Shown here one piece after another: positions 27,314 to 36,262 of a stretch of 64,000 nucleotides of DNA. The notes beneath the pieces were generated by a model, which had not been told where the DNA came from, did not search any database, and was given only the letters and a program-made list of their open reading frames with translations. Every line of letters starts with the position of its first letter. The first letter of the stretch is position 1. The translations under genes were made by a program, and so were the position numbers. The DNA is from Nitrobacter hamburgensis X14. GTDB lineage: Bacteria; Pseudomonadota; Alphaproteobacteria; Rhizobiales; Xanthobacteraceae. Location: NCBI RefSeq assembly GCF_000013885.1, contig NC_007964.1:1164001-1228000 (forward strand). Direction: 5' to 3'.

Positions 27314-27318
27314 GTGAT

Positions 27319-27428
27319 TAGAACCTTTCCGCTTCTGATGGAATCAGAAGAGGTTCTATGATTTTGATTTGACGCGCGTCTTCACGCGAACCGGTATCCA
27401 TCCTCGGGTCTTCGCTCGAAAGCGCTCG
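27319..27428 (+). repeat. Dispersed intergenic repeat, family A copy 3
   Basis: Has the same order of blocks as the other copies: hairpin GCTTCTGATGGAATCAGAAG closed by TAGAACC/GGTTCTA, then GATTTGACGCG, GCGAACCGGTATCCA and GCTCGAAAGCGCTCGAG. It sits exactly between the converging rfbD and the large glycosyltransferase gene, so its hairpin may serve as a two-way terminator. Confidence 0.85.
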
Positions 27429-27437
27429 AGCGCCTCG

Positions 27438-29789
27438 TCAAAACCCCAACGGCAGATCGCCGGCGCGCGGCGGCCGATTGTACCGAGGGACCCGTGGTCC
27501 CGGAGGCCAGGCCAGCCCGCCATACGGAACACCATCGCGCGACAGTTGCGGATTGTAGGCCGGGTCGTCGTTGAGCACCTCGCCCCAGCGCGCACGGAGC
27601 AAATTGAGCTCATGTTCAAACCGGTCCCGCCGGTTGGCGCGATTGTCGCTGCCACGGCTGGCGGATTCGGCGTGGATCAGCTTCGCGTGCGGCGTCAGGA
27701 CGATGCGCTTGCCGGCCTCGCGCAGGCGGAGGCAATAGTCGACATCGTTGAATGTCACGGCGAAGCGGGCTTCGTCCATTCCGCCGACCGCAAGATAGTC
27801 GCTTCGTCGGGTCGCAAGGCAGGCCGCGGTCACCGCGCTGCATTCATGCGCCACGAGGAGTTGATCGAGAAAGCCCGGGTCACCGCTGAATCGGTCTGTG
27901 AAGGCGTGGGCGACCGAAAAATTCATCCCCAACACCACCCCGCCGTGCTGAATGATGCCGCCAGGCCAGGTCAACAGCGCGCCGACCGCACCGACCTCCG
28001 GTTCGCCCAAGCGCGTAAGCATCTCCTCGAGCCAGTCATCGGAGCTTGCCTCGATGTCGTTGTTCAGAAGGCACAGGATGTCGCTGTCGAGCGTAGCAAT
28101 GGCCTGATTGTTGAGCCTTGCGAAGTTGAACGGCCCCTCGATCCGCAATGTCCGGATGCCGCGTCGCGGCAGATCTGCAAGAAAGCCGATCGTCTCCGGA
28201 TGGGCGCTGTCGTTGTCGACGACAAGGATATCGGCGCCACAGCGTTCGACCGCGGGTGCGATGCTGTCGAGACATCGGCGCAGGAGAGAAACGCGGTCGC
28301 GCGTCGGGATGATCACGGTCACCCGCTGCTGCGAAAACGGCCGCTTGATTCGAACAGCGGGAAACAAATTGCCTTGCTGCTCGGTTATGTCCGCATCGAT
28401 TCCGCGTGCCCGCAGGTGCAGATAGCTCGCGGCGGACAGCAGGGAGCCGGTTTTTGCCCGGTCGAGCTTCGGCATCGTCGCCAACGCTCCGGGCAAGTGG
28501 AGGATATCTGCTTGCAGCGGACCGGCCTGATCCAGCAGGCAGTTGAAGAGGCGGTAGAGGTTGTCCGGACGCGCCTCGATGGCCGCGATCAGGGCGTCGC
28601 GCCGGACCGCGAACAGATGCGCGCAATACCCTTGCTCGAGCATCCTTTCGTAATCGAACGCCGGAAAGGCAAGCGGCCAGAGGCGGCCGTCGTCAGCGAG
28701 AAAGTCGAGGTCGCCATATATCGCCACCGCGTCGGGATGGACGTCGAATGCGGCGGCGATGCGTGCCAAGGCGTTGCGTTCGAGCGACACGCCCGCCATG
28801 GTCACGACGACGTGCCGCGCATCGGATGCGGCGTTCTCGAGAAACTCCAGCAGGGCGTCGCTGTCGATCAGGAGCGGCTGACCGTCGATCGCGCCCGCGG
28901 TCCAGTTCTCGTGGCTTTGCGTCTCCAGGGTGGAGAGCGTCTGTTGGGCTCCGGCGCTGCCGGCGATCACGACGGCCAGCCGAAGCGGGCTTGGCTGCGG
29001 CTCCGGCAGCGGGAAGCGATCGCGCCAGTCGGCATAGTCGTGCAGGGGCAGCGAAGCGGGAATAAGCTGATCGTACAGTTTGCCGCGCAACCGCTCGGCG
29101 CCATAACCGCCGATGACGTCGATCATTCCGGCGAGGCCATCGGGAAATGCAACGAAGACAGCCGTTGCCGGAATTTGTTCGCCATTCTCTTTCCGCAGCA
29201 GGATTCGATGGACACGCCCGTCGGCAAAGCGTTGCGGGGCGTGAAAATCGAAGGCGCGAATGTTGCGCGAGGCGTCCCCCTCGGTATCGCCGCCGATGTG
29301 CGCCCAGGCTACGGCGCGGACCTGCGCGACGGATTCTCCATCGACGATCGCTTCCAGGGTGACGGCGGCTTCGCTGTCGATCCAGCCCTGGAAGTGCAGG
29401 CCACCCAGCCAACGCAGTTTGCAGGTCGGGCGCAGATCGACCAGGGCTGCGCTGTCATTCTCAAGGTCGATGGGGTGGCCGACGGAAGTCCCGAGATTGG
29501 CGAGGCGCGCCGAAAGATGCCGCGCGGCACGGAGCAGATCGGGCTCGATGGTCACCGCGAAACCGCAAGCGCCGTTCCGGTCTTGCCGGGAGAGTTCGGG
29601 GACGAAGGCATCGGCGTAGGCGGTCTTCAGCACCAGGCCGTCAAGCAGGATGTCGACCGTAAAGTGGCGTTCCGGAGTCTGCGGATCGAACACGAAACCG
29701 GACACCGTGCCGTCGTCGCAGAGCGCGAGTCGGCTGACCAGCTTCGGCTTGGCGATCGGTTCCTTGCGGGCTCGGATGACGCGCGCCAT
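27438..29789 (-). CDS. Large two-module glycosyltransferase (GT2, rhamnosyltransferase-like)
   Basis: 783 residues. Residues about 25-115 and 125-215 are two copies of a beta-rich module (VSGFVFDPQTPERHFTVDIL and LHFQGWIDSEAAVTLEAIVD) of the kind seen in the WbsX-like protein. A degenerate GT2-like middle segment covers about 225-470. A full GT2 domain occupies about 490-760: VTVIIPTRDRVSLLRRCLDS, ILVVDNDSAHPE, LCLLNNDIEAS (DxD) and FNDVDYCLRLREAG. It probably adds sugars during polysaccharide assembly. I chose ATG 29789, five bases from the upstream gene's stop, over ATG 29810, which lies inside it. A long frame on the other strand over this region is a shadow. Confidence 0.88.
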   Translation of the reverse strand: MARVIRARKEPIAKPKLVSRLALCDDGTVSGFVFDPQTPERHFTVDILLDGLVLKTAYADAFVPELSRQDRNGACGFAVTIEPDLLRAARHLSARLANLGTSVGHPIDLENDSAALVDLRPTCKLRWLGGLHFQGWIDSEAAVTLEAIVDGESVAQVRAVAWAHIGGDTEGDASRNIRAFDFHAPQRFADGRVHRILLRKENGEQIPATAVFVAFPDGLAGMIDVIGGYGAERLRGKLYDQLIPASLPLHDYADWRDRFPLPEPQPSPLRLAVVIAGSAGAQQTLSTLETQSHENWTAGAIDGQPLLIDSDALLEFLENAASDARHVVVTMAGVSLERNALARIAAAFDVHPDAVAIYGDLDFLADDGRLWPLAFPAFDYERMLEQGYCAHLFAVRRDALIAAIEARPDNLYRLFNCLLDQAGPLQADILHLPGALATMPKLDRAKTGSLLSAASYLHLRARGIDADITEQQGNLFPAVRIKRPFSQQRVTVIIPTRDRVSLLRRCLDSIAPAVERCGADILVVDNDSAHPETIGFLADLPRRGIRTLRIEGPFNFARLNNQAIATLDSDILCLLNNDIEASSDDWLEEMLTRLGEPEVGAVGALLTWPGGIIQHGGVVLGMNFSVAHAFTDRFSGDPGFLDQLLVAHECSAVTAACLATRRSDYLAVGGMDEARFAVTFNDVDYCLRLREAGKRIVLTPHAKLIHAESASRGSDNRANRRDRFEHELNLLRARWGEVLNDDPAYNPQLSRDGVPYGGLAWPPGPRVPRYNRPPRAGDLPLGF

Positions 29790-29791
29790 GT

Positions 29792-32248
29792 TCAGGATAG
29801 CCCGACCCACGCGAGAACGGCATCGACAAGTTCCTGGTCGTCCGCGTCCGCTGGGATGGCAAGATCACCCTTGCGCGGTTTGGCCGATCCGGCGGACCAG
29901 TCGCGGTATGCCACCGGTATCGAGGCCCGTCTTGCGGTCTCGATGAGAGGATGTCCGAACGCCGGTTCCTCGAAGTCCGTGAGCAGCCAACCTGGATTAT
30001 GCGGCACCAGGACATCGCCGATCTCGTCGGCTGCGACCGCGCCCGTTATGAAAACGTTCGCGTAAGACATCAGACGATCATCGTCACAGGTCGCGCCGGC
30101 GATGACGATCGATCTGGATGGCCCTCGCTGCTGCAGACGCTCTGCCAATCGTCGCATCAAGCGGAAGGACGCGGGCGAGGGCGCAGATGGTACGATGGCC
30201 AGCGATTGGCTCGCGCCACGGATCGGCGTCAGCGTCAGCGGGCGGGTTGGCCAATCCTGGAGCACGATTTTGCGGTTGGGCCAGCGAGCCTCCGCAAACG
30301 CCTTGGCGGTCTTGCCGGGAGCAAGAAGCGGCGTCTCGTCAGGAAGCGAGGTGACCGCTTCGCCAAGATCGCCTGCCGTCAGCCACGGATGGATGGGAAG
30401 GCCAAGTTTCCGTATCAACTCGATCAACCGCGGCAACGGATTTGGCTCGACGATCTCGACACGGCCGGGACGCAGCCGTGCGATGATATCGGCAGCCTCG
30501 GCAATGGCCGCCTCGCTGCCGAAGCTCAACCGGACGGCTTGTGGGCTGCTGCCGTCGGCGACCCTGAGATCAACGACGTCGCGTTCCCGCAACAGGAGGA
30601 CCGCGCGCTCGCCACGCTGACGGAGATGGCGCGCCCGCTCCTCGGCGACGGCGGCGAATCCCCGTCGGTTGCCGAGAATCAGCACCGAAGGCTCGGAGGG
30701 CCAGGTCAGCGCGCGATCGAGCCTCGCACGCGCCGGTCGTAACGGATCCGCGATCTCGAACGCGCGACATTCCCGTCGGTAGCCGGGGAATCGCCGGTCC
30801 AGAACCTCCAGATTGCGAAGCACCAAACTTCGCTTCTCGTGCCGGAAGGATTTCGAGCCGTGATGCCCGACATAGACCGACGGCGCGCAGACGTTGCGAA
30901 AACCCCTGGCGCGGGCGCGCAGGCAAAGATCGACATCCTCGAGATAGCCTCGCTCAAAATTTTCCGAGAGTCCGCCAATGGCAGCGAGACAGTCGCGCGT
31001 AATATAAAGACAGAAGCCGATGCCGCTCGGCACGTCGATGACCTCACCGGCATTGGCGATGCTCGCGACCCGGTCGATTTCGAGAATACTCTCGTAGCCT
31101 TGCATCGGATTGAGATCGTTCGGCGTCGGAAATGAAAAGATGTCGCCGTTGTTTGACAGCGGGGTGACCGTCCCGATGTCCGGTGCGGAATGCGCCACGG
31201 CCGCCAATCGCTCAACGAAGCTCGGCGGCACAATGGTGTCGGAATTAAGCAGCACGACGTCGCCAACCGGTACGCTCTCCAGCGCGCGATTGACCGCGCC
31301 GACGAAGCCGAGATTGGTCTCGTTCACGAGACAATCGATCGCCCCGTCGGCAGCAAGCTCGTTCAGATAGCGCCGCAACTCCGGTTCGGGGGTGGCATCA
31401 TCAACCGCCAGAATGCGGAAGGGGTGTTGTCCGGTCGCACTCGACGCGCGCGCCTTGATGAGGCTGACAAAGCAGTCGAGCGTTGCCTGTACGTCCCGGT
31501 ACACCGGAACGATAACGGTGGGTTCCGAGGTGTCGTGTCGTGGCGTGTTTGAGCGGCACGCTTCGGTTCGGATGTCCGGTGGAGTGGACAGGTTGGGAGC
31601 CAGCCGTCGAACCTGAATGATCTCGCCGTTGTATGTCAGCGTCAGCGTTTGCGGCGCTCTCGATGGCGGGCGCCGAACCAGAAAGGCCGTCGCCTGAACC
31701 TCCATGCTGGCTAGCGGATGAAACGAATTGGGTTCAAGAACGCTGGTGAGCGTGCCGTTTTCAACTGCCAGGCTGACTGCGACCGTGTTTGCCCTGGTCC
31801 AGGCGATCCAGCCCGTCACATGATTGTCAAACACCGAACAGGCGGCCCAGTGCCGATCCCCTGCACGCCAGAGCTCCTCGATGGCAACGCGCAGGATCGT
31901 CGGATTGCTGTCACGGCCGATCAGACTGGCAGCCGCGGTGCGCCGTCGATCGTCGTTAGCCCAGGCGAGCATTCGACGGTTGGCGGCAAGATCGGATGGG
32001 TCGACGAGAAGCGCTTCAGCGAGGTCGGCCAGGGCCGCCTCCTTGCGTTCCAGCCTCCAGTTCGCTTCCGCGCGGAGAACCAAGCAATGTGCAGCCGATG
32101 GCGGCCCGACCCGGCAACGTCTATCAGCGTACTTGAACGCCGCAAGGAAGTCCTGAGCGTTCAGCGCTTGCGCGGCCATGCGCTCGACCATGACATGCGA
32201 GTAAAATCCGACGCGTGCCTGGGTGTCACTGACGGTGCCGAGAACCAT
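29792..32248 (-). CDS. Large glycosyltransferase with TPR-like N terminus and central GT2 domain
   Basis: 818 residues from ATG 32248 (AGGA upstream). A longer frame to 32317 would start inside a REP palindrome and is rejected. Residues about 20-90 are TPR-like (DFLAAFKYADRRCRVGPPSA). Residues about 130-240 hold a module with HVTGWIAWTRANTVAVSLAV. Residues about 255-510 are GT2: TVIVPVYRDVQATLDCFVSL, VVLLNSDTIVPPSF (DxD), RGYLEDVDLCLRARARGF. The C-terminal roughly 300 residues look like a GT-B or nucleotide-sugar fold but are not assigned. It precedes the 27438 gene with two bases between stop and start, so the pair is surely co-translated. The likely role is polysaccharide chain synthesis; the donor may be dTDP-rhamnose because of the neighbouring genes (inference). 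Confidence 0.87.
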   Translation of the reverse strand: MVLGTVSDTQARVGFYSHVMVERMAAQALNAQDFLAAFKYADRRCRVGPPSAAHCLVLRAEANWRLERKEAALADLAEALLVDPSDLAANRRMLAWANDDRRRTAAASLIGRDSNPTILRVAIEELWRAGDRHWAACSVFDNHVTGWIAWTRANTVAVSLAVENGTLTSVLEPNSFHPLASMEVQATAFLVRRPPSRAPQTLTLTYNGEIIQVRRLAPNLSTPPDIRTEACRSNTPRHDTSEPTVIVPVYRDVQATLDCFVSLIKARASSATGQHPFRILAVDDATPEPELRRYLNELAADGAIDCLVNETNLGFVGAVNRALESVPVGDVVLLNSDTIVPPSFVERLAAVAHSAPDIGTVTPLSNNGDIFSFPTPNDLNPMQGYESILEIDRVASIANAGEVIDVPSGIGFCLYITRDCLAAIGGLSENFERGYLEDVDLCLRARARGFRNVCAPSVYVGHHGSKSFRHEKRSLVLRNLEVLDRRFPGYRRECRAFEIADPLRPARARLDRALTWPSEPSVLILGNRRGFAAVAEERARHLRQRGERAVLLLRERDVVDLRVADGSSPQAVRLSFGSEAAIAEAADIIARLRPGRVEIVEPNPLPRLIELIRKLGLPIHPWLTAGDLGEAVTSLPDETPLLAPGKTAKAFAEARWPNRKIVLQDWPTRPLTLTPIRGASQSLAIVPSAPSPASFRLMRRLAERLQQRGPSRSIVIAGATCDDDRLMSYANVFITGAVAADEIGDVLVPHNPGWLLTDFEEPAFGHPLIETARRASIPVAYRDWSAGSAKPRKGDLAIPADADDQELVDAVLAWVGLS

Positions 32249-32310
32249 CTGGCGGTATCCTGACCAGTTGGCGCTTGGTCGGCGCTTTGAAGCTGCTGCT
32301 GGCCTTCGTC

Positions 32311-32356
32311 GCATCATGATCCGAAAAACGGAAACCGGCTTTCGAAAGCATGATGC
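32311..32356. repeat. REP-like palindrome, family B
   Basis: GCATCATG at the left end and CATGATGC at the right end are perfect inverse copies. The centre reads CCGAAAAACGGAAACCGGCTT. It resembles the AGCATGATCCGGAAAAGTGG-type REP palindromes common in Bradyrhizobiaceae, and the ACCGG core is shared with those at 39238-39348. Confidence 0.75.
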
Positions 32357-32407
32357 CAGAACAAAGAGATGTGCTTATGATTCGATGTCGTCCGATTGGA
32401 CCATGAT

Positions 32408-33301
32408 CTATCGGGCGGCGCCCGTCTGACGCTGCTGGCTGCGGAAGACCCGCACCCGTGCCGAACCGGCGGGCTTGCGCGGCGTTGCAGGTGTCGCAAC
32501 CTGTTTCGCGGTTTCGATACGCTCGATGCTGATGCGAATACCGACCAGCGGTTCGCGATTGGTCGGACCCGACAACACCACGCGATTGCCCACCGCGCGG
32601 AGGGTTGGCGCATTCAGGAATCCTGCCTCGGCGACAAACTTCAGTTCATCGGTGCCGCTCATTTCGAGAACCACGGCGGTAAGGGGCAGGGCCCGGCCGC
32701 GGGTACCGGCATAGGTGCCGAGCGACACCATCCGGCCGCTGCCGGTCTGACCGTTGGCGAACTGGACCGCGTAGCGGATATCGACGCTTGCGGGCCTGTC
32801 CGGCCATTCCAGAGCCATGCCCTCCACGCGAGACGGCGCTGCCGGACCCGCGATCCATGCATTGGGGCCGACGATGATGTCGCCGCGACCGGCCACATGG
32901 CCGAGTACCTTCAGGCCTTCCGTTGCAACATGCGTGTGCTGCTCCATGCCGTTGCCTTGATCGGCGGTGGCGGGCGTTTGGCCGGCCTGGATCTGTTCGA
33001 CGCGTACGATGGCAGCTCGCGATCCTCCAGGTCTCCTCGGCCTGACCTGAACTTGCAAAGTACCGGGCGTGTTGACCCTCACCACCAGGCCGGAATTTGG
33101 CTTCCACAACGTTGGCTCGGTCTCGTCGGGATGCAGGATGATCTCCATCCGCCGCTCATGCCCTTCGGCCGGGGCGACGATCACGTGAGGCGGCGAGAGG
33201 GAGTCATCGGCGCTCTTGTAGTTTATAAAGAACAGTCCGCGATCGAGACTCAGCACTTTCTGTTGCTCAGTGTCGTTGGTCGTTCCCCGAAACAGATCCA
33301 C
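32408..33301 (-). CDS. Protein of unknown function in the glycan locus
   Basis: 297 residues, not recognised. The start ATG at 33301 gives MDLFRGTTNDTEQQKVLSLD. There is no signal peptide, and there are no transmembrane helices or catalytic motifs. The composition and alternating pattern suggest two beta-rich domains: about 20-115 (with VIVAPAEGHERRMEIILHPD and VVRVNTPGTLQVQVRPR) and about 125-270 (with DIRYAVQFANGQTGSGR and VVLEMSGTDELKFVAEAGFL). The C-terminal 25 residues are basic and rich in Arg, Ala and Pro. It is transcribed in the same direction as the two large glycosyltransferases, about 160 bases upstream of them. A carbohydrate-binding or assembly role is possible from position only. 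Confidence 0.72.
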   Translation of the reverse strand: MDLFRGTTNDTEQQKVLSLDRGLFFINYKSADDSLSPPHVIVAPAEGHERRMEIILHPDETEPTLWKPNSGLVVRVNTPGTLQVQVRPRRPGGSRAAIVRVEQIQAGQTPATADQGNGMEQHTHVATEGLKVLGHVAGRGDIIVGPNAWIAGPAAPSRVEGMALEWPDRPASVDIRYAVQFANGQTGSGRMVSLGTYAGTRGRALPLTAVVLEMSGTDELKFVAEAGFLNAPTLRAVGNRVVLSGPTNREPLVGIRISIERIETAKQVATPATPRKPAGSARVRVFRSQQRQTGAAR

Positions 33302-33552
33302 TGGTCATCTCCTTCAGCCGTGCCGATCATCATGCGCAGCCGCCTTGTCTCGGATAAGGTCCGCTATCGTGAAACCCGCAGACCGACGATCAACCCGTTA
33401 CGCATTCATGGTCTGCTCATTTCAAAATCGTTGGCCCTACACCCGAGTCGCATAGCGGACGGGGCCAATCAAGATTCTCTCTAAGGTACCGATGATGACC
33501 GTGGTCTGATCGGTGTTGCCGTCATGGCGAAGCACATGTCCCGAGCTAAAGA

Positions 33553-33846
33553 TCACACCAACAAGGCAGTCGATTTCCTCGGCGAAAGAGATCGCCGAAT
33601 GTCTTCAGCCTCCATGCTCAGCGATGCGGCCATCTTACGTAACCTGTCGTTCTCATCTCTCAGCAATATGATGGAATCTGCGATGCTCTCGGCGGAATCC
33701 AGGACGTTCTCGACGCTGCTCAAATCCGGATGCTGGATTTGCGGCGGGTAATCGGAAGGACGTTGTGTGAATTTGAGCCTCATCGCGAATGCCCCGCGCT
33801 TGCCTTTGTGTTCTGATTTATACAGCGACTTCGGAATTCGTATCAC
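33553..33846 (-). CDS. Small coiled-coil hypothetical protein
   Basis: Up to 97 residues, starting at GTG 33846; ATG 33783 (76 residues) is an alternative. Neither has a strong ribosome binding site. The protein has a segment of charged heptad-like helix (LSSVENVLDSAESIADSIIL, then LRDENDRLRKMAASLSMEAE). No domain is recognised. Base composition is less GC-rich than in the neighbours. It may be a genuine short gene lying between the unknown protein and the GT4 gene, or a chance frame. The flanking stretches 33302-33552 and 33847-34045 hold nothing else I can support. Confidence 0.4.
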   Translation of the reverse strand: MIRIPKSLYKSEHKGKRGAFAMRLKFTQRPSDYPPQIQHPDLSSVENVLDSAESIADSIILLRDENDRLRKMAASLSMEAEDIRRSLSPRKSTALLV

Positions 33847-34045
33847 GCAGTCTCAACTATTCGACGACTTTTAGGGCAGGAAGATGTCAGAAGGAAGCGA
33901 AAGCTGGATGAACAAAGTCTCGACTCATTTGGAATTTGTCGACGCACGAATAATTGGACGGGATTGCCATTGAAGGCTTCTCTGACGAAAGATTTTTACT
34001 AAAAAGGAAACGCGCAAGCCTCAACGCGCTCTCAACTGAGATGTC

Positions 34046-35407
34046 ATGCCGATGAAGATTTTGTTCGTTCACAATAATTTCCCGGCGCAGTACCGCAATC
34101 TGGCGACGGCGTTGGCCCATGAGCCAGGATTCGAACTCGCCGCGATCGGCGCATCGAATGCGCAGCCGATGCCTTCGGTCAAGTTGATTAAATATGCTCT
34201 TCCCGACGCGGACGTGTCCGGAACGCATCCGTTTGCGAGACGTTTCGACCTTGAGTGTCGCCGGGGTGAGCAGGTGCTCTACAGTCTTTCGACATTGGCG
34301 GCCTCGGGATTCGCGCCGGATGTGATCCTTGCCCATCCCGGCTGGGGTGAAACACTGCCGTTGCGCACCATGTTTCCCAAGGCGAGGAGTCTGGTCTATT
34401 GCGAGTTTTTTTACGGCGCCGAGGGGCGCGACATCGGATTCGATTCGGAATTTCCGACATCCGGGTTGGACGGTCATATCGGACTGCAGCTCAAGAATGC
34501 GACAACCTTGCTCGCCCTCGCAGACTGCGATGTCGGAATTTCGCCCACATGTTGGCAGCAGTCGACTTTTCCAAGGCATTATCAAAGCAAGATAGAAGTC
34601 GTTCATGAAGGAATCGATACGTCGCGCGTGCGACCTGATCCGCAGGCGCGCCTGATGCTTCCAAACGGTCGGCAGGTCGGTCGCTCGGATGAAATTGTGA
34701 CATTCGTCGTGCGCAACCTCGAGCCGCTCAGGGGCTACCACATCTTCATGCGCGCACTTCCCGAAATACTGAGATGCCGGCCAAACGCACAGATTGTCAT
34801 TATCGGTAGGGATGGATTGTCTTATGGCCTTCCGCCGCCAGCGGGCAGCAACTGGAAGTCGATCTTTCTGGAGGAGGTGCGCGATCGGTTGGACATGTCA
34901 CGCGTTCATTTCATGGGCGGTGTTCCGTACAACACTTTTATTGCAGCACTTCAGGTGTCATCGGCGCATGTCTACCTGACATACCCCTTCGTGCTATCCT
35001 GGTCGGTGCTGGAGGCGATGAGCGCCGGTTGCCTGGTGATAGGGTCCGACACGCCGCCGGTGCGCGAAATCATCAGTGCCGGAGACACCGGCGTGCTGTT
35101 TCCTTTTTTTGCGGTCGATGAGCTTGCTGAAAGGGTCGTTGAAGCGCTTCAGGAACCGGATCGGTTTAACGCAATCAGAGAGTCCGCCCGCCGCTTCGTT
35201 ATCGAGCACTACGACGCCGCGCGGATCTGCATTCCGCGAATGCGGCAGCTTCTCGACCTGAACGCGCCCGCGACGCACTCCCGTCAAACCGTTTGGGCGG
35301 GACGTCCTGCGTCGGAATGGCCAAGAGCCGTCAGGCGCTCGTCCCGAAAGCCGGTCGTCCCGACCGAAATGAAAATGTCAGACAAGGGCGACTCCGGGCC
35401 GTCGTGA
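34046..35407 (+). CDS. Family 4 glycosyltransferase
   Basis: 453 residues, GT-B fold. The N-terminal domain begins MKILFVHNNFPAQYRNLATA and matches the glyco_trans_4_3 type. The second domain has EIVTFVVRNLEPLRGYHIFM, then FVLSWSVLEAMSAGCLVIGSDTPPVREII, the E-x7-E nucleotide-sugar binding block, near residue 330. It is a retaining glycosyltransferase that acts at the cytoplasmic face of the membrane; its donor is unknown. Two ATG codons (34046 and 34052) are possible starts. It is the rightmost gene of the glycan locus. The last roughly 40 residues are poorly conserved in character. Confidence 0.88.
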   Translation: MPMKILFVHNNFPAQYRNLATALAHEPGFELAAIGASNAQPMPSVKLIKYALPDADVSGTHPFARRFDLECRRGEQVLYSLSTLAASGFAPDVILAHPGWGETLPLRTMFPKARSLVYCEFFYGAEGRDIGFDSEFPTSGLDGHIGLQLKNATTLLALADCDVGISPTCWQQSTFPRHYQSKIEVVHEGIDTSRVRPDPQARLMLPNGRQVGRSDEIVTFVVRNLEPLRGYHIFMRALPEILRCRPNAQIVIIGRDGLSYGLPPPAGSNWKSIFLEEVRDRLDMSRVHFMGGVPYNTFIAALQVSSAHVYLTYPFVLSWSVLEAMSAGCLVIGSDTPPVREIISAGDTGVLFPFFAVDELAERVVEALQEPDRFNAIRESARRFVIEHYDAARICIPRMRQLLDLNAPATHSRQTVWAGRPASEWPRAVRRSSRKPVVPTEMKMSDKGDSGPS

Positions 35408-35512
35408 TGACTGGTCAAACAAGACATCTCGAACAAAGGGTCGTTACGCTGATCCGGATCGATCTCATCCACTCTTGAGAATCAGATCAACCACAGTTTG
35501 GAGTCCCGTCGA

Positions 35513-36262
35513 TCAAGCTTCCGGGCCATCTTCAGACATGCCCGTCAGTTCTGTTAGATCGTCGACCGTACAAACCGCGCCTGAGAAATCATCGTCGCTA
35601 AAATAGGCGCTCCGCGAGATCAGGACCGGAATTCCAGCGCCTGACGCCGCAGCCAGACCGATGCCGGAATCTTCAATGGCAAGGCATTGCGACGCGGGCA
35701 GATTCAATTTCGAGAGCACTTTCAGATAGACGTCCGGCGCAGGCTTCTTTCTTCGCACCTCGTCGCCGGCGGCAATAGCTGCAAACAACTCGGCCCAGTC
35801 CTTGCCCAGCGAGGCCGACAGCAACACATCGATATTCTGGTACGAGGTCGTCGTTGCAATTGCCAGGGACTGTCCGCGCTGCCGCGCCGCATCCAACAGG
35901 GCGCGAATGCCCGGCCGAAGCGGGCAGCCACCCTTGGTTATCAACTCGGCGTAGAGGCTGGTTTTGATTTGGTGAAGTTCCGCGATCTCGGAATCCGACA
36001 GCAGCGGTGGCTGCCCATCTCGCGCGTCGTCGAAGGCGCGGATGCGCTCCTTCCCTCCTGCCACTCGAAGCAAATCCTTGTAAACGGCGCGTTCCCAGCG
36101 CCAATCAAGGCCGGCTCCGGCGAAGGCGGTGTTAAATGCCTGACGATGGGCTTCTTCGGTCTCGGCAAGCGTTCCGTCGACATCAAGGATCAGGGCGCGC
36201 GCCTGAACGATCAACGCTCTGATACGATCCGGCGGCAAGTTTGCGGCAAACGTTTCGCTCAT
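35513..36262 (-). CDS. HAD-superfamily phosphatase, CbbY/CbbZ-like
   Basis: About 249 residues. Motif I is LILDVDGTLAETEEAHRQAF with the nucleophilic Asp and acid-base Asp. Motif II is AIATTTSYQN, motif III is the lysine in RRKKPAPDVYL, and motif IV is AIEDSGIGLAAA. The helical cap between motif I and II has the length of the beta-phosphoglucomutase/CbbY group. CbbY of autotrophic proteobacteria dephosphorylates xylulose 1,5-bisphosphate, a Rubisco inhibitor. That would fit an autotroph, but no cbb genes are adjacent, so general sugar-phosphate phosphatase is the safe call. ATG 36262 has GAGG close upstream; GTG 36271 is the alternative. Confidence 0.88.
   Translation of the reverse strand: MSETFAANLPPDRIRALIVQARALILDVDGTLAETEEAHRQAFNTAFAGAGLDWRWERAVYKDLLRVAGGKERIRAFDDARDGQPPLLSDSEIAELHQIKTSLYAELITKGGCPLRPGIRALLDAARQRGQSLAIATTTSYQNIDVLLSASLGKDWAELFAAIAAGDEVRRKKPAPDVYLKVLSKLNLPASQCLAIEDSGIGLAAASGAGIPVLISRSAYFSDDDFSGAVCTVDDLTELTGMSEDGPEA

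Noticed and set aside
27369..30065. 898-codon plus-strand open frame
   Set aside because: It mirrors the minus-strand glycosyltransferase genes, which have clear GT2 motifs and a tight two-base junction. The plus frame has no recognisable domain and is a GC-skew shadow.
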